Assembly (NCBI GenBank): GCA_020024265.1
Contig: JAHHTW010000001.1
Coordinates: forward strand, 62,001 to 126,000
Source of the DNA: Anaerotignum sp.
Lineage (GTDB): Bacteria > Bacillota > Clostridia > Lachnospirales > Anaerotignaceae
Length of the DNA: 64,000 nt
Reading direction: 5' to 3'
A model generated the notes under the pieces. It was given only the letters and a program-made list of their open reading frames with translations, was not told the DNA's origin and made no database searches. The translations under genes were made by a program, and so were the position numbers. This document shows, piece by piece, positions 62,389 to 64,000 of this stretch; positions within the stretch are counted from its first letter, which is position 1; each line of letters starts with the position of its first letter.

Positions 62389-62769
62389 TTATGCCTCTCC
62401 TCCTTCTGAAAGTGCAAGAATTGCCTCATACAATGTTGCCTGTACCTCCAAATCATTCAGCCGTTCCGCCTGATGCTGTTCATACTGCTCTGCCATTGCT
62501 TCCATCACAACCAACTGACCTTTTTCCATACGGTCTGCCTGTGTTTCTTCCGGTGGCAATGGCTCCGAAGGCTCCGGCGGTTCCGGCAGCTTTGGGGTAT
62601 AGTCTGACCATGCTTTTTTTGTGTAGTCCCAGCGTTTGTTTGTCAAGTCAAAATCTTCTGCAATCGGTATCATATTTTCCGCTTCCACTGCGCCTGATAA
62701 GAAGCTGTCGCACCCCACATATCCATATCCATCTGCATTTCGATTTATTTGTGCATATCTGTAAATCAA
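62389..62769 (-). CDS. Phage tail-region protein, 126 residues
   Basis: Small hypothetical protein with a proline-rich linker (LPEPPEPSEPLPPEETQ) between an N-terminal domain (YRYAQINRNADGYGYVGCDS, NKRWDYTKKAW) and a helical tail (YEQHQAERLNDLEVQATLYE). This layout resembles tail-fibre assembly or XkdW-like accessory proteins. The start is TTG at 62769, with AAAGGGGG about 9 bases upstream. Confidence 0.7.
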   Translation of the reverse strand: MIYRYAQINRNADGYGYVGCDSFLSGAVEAENMIPIAEDFDLTNKRWDYTKKAWSDYTPKLPEPPEPSEPLPPEETQADRMEKGQLVVMEAMAEQYEQHQAERLNDLEVQATLYEAILALSEGGEA

Positions 62770-62784
62770 ACAAAAACGCCCCCT

Positions 62785-63414
62785 TTAGAAAAATTCGATT
62801 ACCTGCCAGCTTACGCTGCCATATCTTGTAGTTCCGCTGCTACTTGGATTCCTACCATCTTGATATTTTTGATAACAAGGTGTCAGCACAAAGTTTGTCG
62901 CATCAAAAGATTTTACCGTTGATTGTTCTCCACGCATTTCATGAGCCCATACTGTACCATCGCTAGTTGTTGCAGTATTGCTTGTACCAGCTAACGAGTT
63001 ATTGAGCAATATCAGACTTTTACTGGGATTTACGGATGATATCGTGACAGTTCTATCTATATATTTTTCATTCCTACTACTATAATCATTGTCGTTAAAA
63101 GTAACTATACCTCGTTGCACACTTTTCACTGCACCACGTACTGTATTGGTGTTGATTCTGCTGACATCGTCCTTCACAGCTTTCAGTTTTCCAAAAAGCG
63201 TTTGCTGTGACGCTGTATCTGCTGTATTCCCAATTTTCTGTGCCAATGGTGCAAGCAAGTCAGACACCTTTGCACCAATACCATTGAGCTTGCCAAATAC
63301 CGTACTGGCAGAAGAAGCATCCGAGCCGCTCCCAACCTTGCTATGAATACTGTTTACTTCTGTTTTCACCGATTGGACTGTTTGCTCATTTGCCACATAG
63401 ATTTTATTCGCCAT
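62785..63414 (-). CDS. Phage tail/baseplate-associated protein, 209 residues
   Basis: Protein with two short internal repeats (TVFGKLNGIGAKVSDLL and TLFGKLKAVKDDVSRI) in a helical N-terminal half and a beta-rich C-terminus (YIDRTVTISSVNPSKSLILL, GTTRYGSVSWQVIEFF) of the kind that ends many phage tail proteins. ATG at 63412-63414 overlaps the preceding stop by one base (TAATG), with AAGGTGGGG upstream. Confidence 0.75.
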   Translation of the reverse strand: MANKIYVANEQTVQSVKTEVNSIHSKVGSGSDASSASTVFGKLNGIGAKVSDLLAPLAQKIGNTADTASQQTLFGKLKAVKDDVSRINTNTVRGAVKSVQRGIVTFNDNDYSSRNEKYIDRTVTISSVNPSKSLILLNNSLAGTSNTATTSDGTVWAHEMRGEQSTVKSFDATNFVLTPCYQKYQDGRNPSSSGTTRYGSVSWQVIEFF

Positions 63415-64000
63415 TATGCCCCACCTTCTTTTGTGATTTCTTCCAGATACAAGCTTCCGTTTTCCACGCCCCATCTGTAATATGTTTTCGTTGCGCTGTC
63501 CAGAACCCATGCCGCCTGATCTGCATATGTAAAAATATCTGTTGCTTTTCCGCTTGGATCGTAAACAGGCTGTTTCATGGAACCGGATACTGCTGTCCTT
63601 ACAGCTGCATCCGTGTATTTGAAAATATCGGTTGCCTTACCATCTGTATCATATATTGCCTTCGTCATATCCGCTGCACCAATGGCAACAACTTTATCAT
63701 CCACATATTTCATGGTTGCAGGCTGATACATCCCTTTTGGTTCATAGGGTTCTGTATTGTTTTTGTAAAGTATGTTGTCCAAAAGTGCCTCTGTGACCTT
63801 CTCCAATGTGCTTTTGTTTGCATGGTTGTGCCTGTTTGTGGTATTTTCGGCAATCTGTGTTAAGTGCTGCGCTGTGACTTTGTCCAGTGTATCTTGATTA
63901 CCATGGTTGTGCCTGTTTGTGGTATTTTCGGCAATCTGTATTAAGTGCTGCGCTGTGACTTTGTCCAGTGTATCTTGATTACCATGGTTGTGCCTGTTTG
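63414..64000 (-). CDS. Phage tail fibre protein, partial (5' end outside window)
   Basis: The frame is open to the window edge, so only the last 195 codons are seen. The N-terminal part is built of near-identical 27-residue units NRHNHGNQDTLDKVTAQHL...QIAENTT, a H-x-H-x-N..LD motif frequent in tail fibre and baseplate proteins of clostridial phages. The last unit degenerates to NRHNHANKSTLEKVTEALLD. The C-terminal domain has a pair of related segments DTDGKATDIFKYTDAA and DPSGKATDIFTYADQA. Host-range function is likely but not shown. Confidence 0.8.
   Translation of the reverse strand, partial: NRHNHGNQDTLDKVTAQHLIQIAENTTNRHNHGNQDTLDKVTAQHLTQIAENTTNRHNHANKSTLEKVTEALLDNILYKNNTEPYEPKGMYQPATMKYVDDKVVAIGAADMTKAIYDTDGKATDIFKYTDAAVRTAVSGSMKQPVYDPSGKATDIFTYADQAAWVLDSATKTYYRWGVENGSLYLEEITKEGGA
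63821..64000. repeat. 81-bp coding tandem repeat in the tail fibre gene
   Basis: Units start near 63821, 63902 and 63983 at an exact 81-base (27-codon) spacing and are almost identical at the DNA level; the third runs off the window. Such identity in a receptor-binding gene suggests recent expansion. Confidence 0.85.

Noticed and set aside
63821..64000. CRISPR or non-coding repeat at the window end
   Set aside because: The 81-bp units are in frame in an open tail-fibre gene.

Overview
The window looks like a chromosomal segment from a low-to-mid GC, endospore-forming Firmicute of the Clostridia, most like Lachnospirales. Evidence: a murA-ftsQ-DUF881-sbp-ftsZ cell-division cluster, Gram-positive signal peptides and lipoboxes, strong AAGGAGG-type ribosome binding sites, a cotJABC spore-coat cluster, a YtvI-like membrane protein, a GerS/YdcC-like lipoprotein, and no outer-membrane genes. 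I cannot name the genus. No rRNA, tRNA or CRISPR was found.

Layout. 0-4.5 kb: the end of the division cluster (minus strand). 4.6-8 kb: a P1/S58-family protein, a cysteine hydrolase, and an ABC ATPase plus permease with no local binding protein. 8-24 kb: one long galactose locus on the minus strand. In transcription order it holds a YesN-type response regulator, a LytS/YesM-type histidine kinase, two membrane-anchored sugar-binding proteins, mglB-mglA-mglC, then a coiled-coil membrane protein with galK-galE-galT, a ROK kinase and galM. 24-26.3 kb: a TPR protein, ApbE and a small membrane protein. 26.3-34 kb: rbgA-lepB-rplS, ligA-pcrA, a TrpR-like regulator and a PHP hydrolase. 34-40 kb: a DEAD-box helicase with a long leader, then rpmG-secE-nusG-rplK-rplA-rplJ-rplL with an L10-type leader. 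40-43.4 kb: a TSCPD protein, znuA-znuC-znuB and a ferredoxin. 43.4-46 kb: two phage-like small genes, a GerS/YdcC-like lipoprotein and a MazF with no antitoxin. 46-50.4 kb: cotJABC, AlaX, a 123-bp tandem repeat array and a glycerate kinase. 50.4-58.7 kb: an LtaS-like synthase, an unknown membrane protein, and a cls-thioesterase-YtvI-like-pepP-DUF2161 operon. 58.8-64 kb: the tail-fibre and lysis end of a prophage (minus strand), cut by the window edge.

How the parts work together. The galactose locus reads as a complete sense-import-catabolise unit. Extracytoplasmic binding proteins probably present sugar to the kinase, the AraC-type regulator probably activates mglBAC through two 14-bp direct repeats overlapping a promoter, and the Leloir enzymes convert the sugar to glucose-1-phosphate and UDP-sugars. 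This resembles the known XylFII-LytS-YesN xylose sensor but with galactose-type proteins. The strongest less-explained items are the 123-bp three-hairpin tandem array, the 580-residue repeat protein at the prophage end, the solitary MazF and the pair of small phage-like genes at 43.4-44.2 kb.
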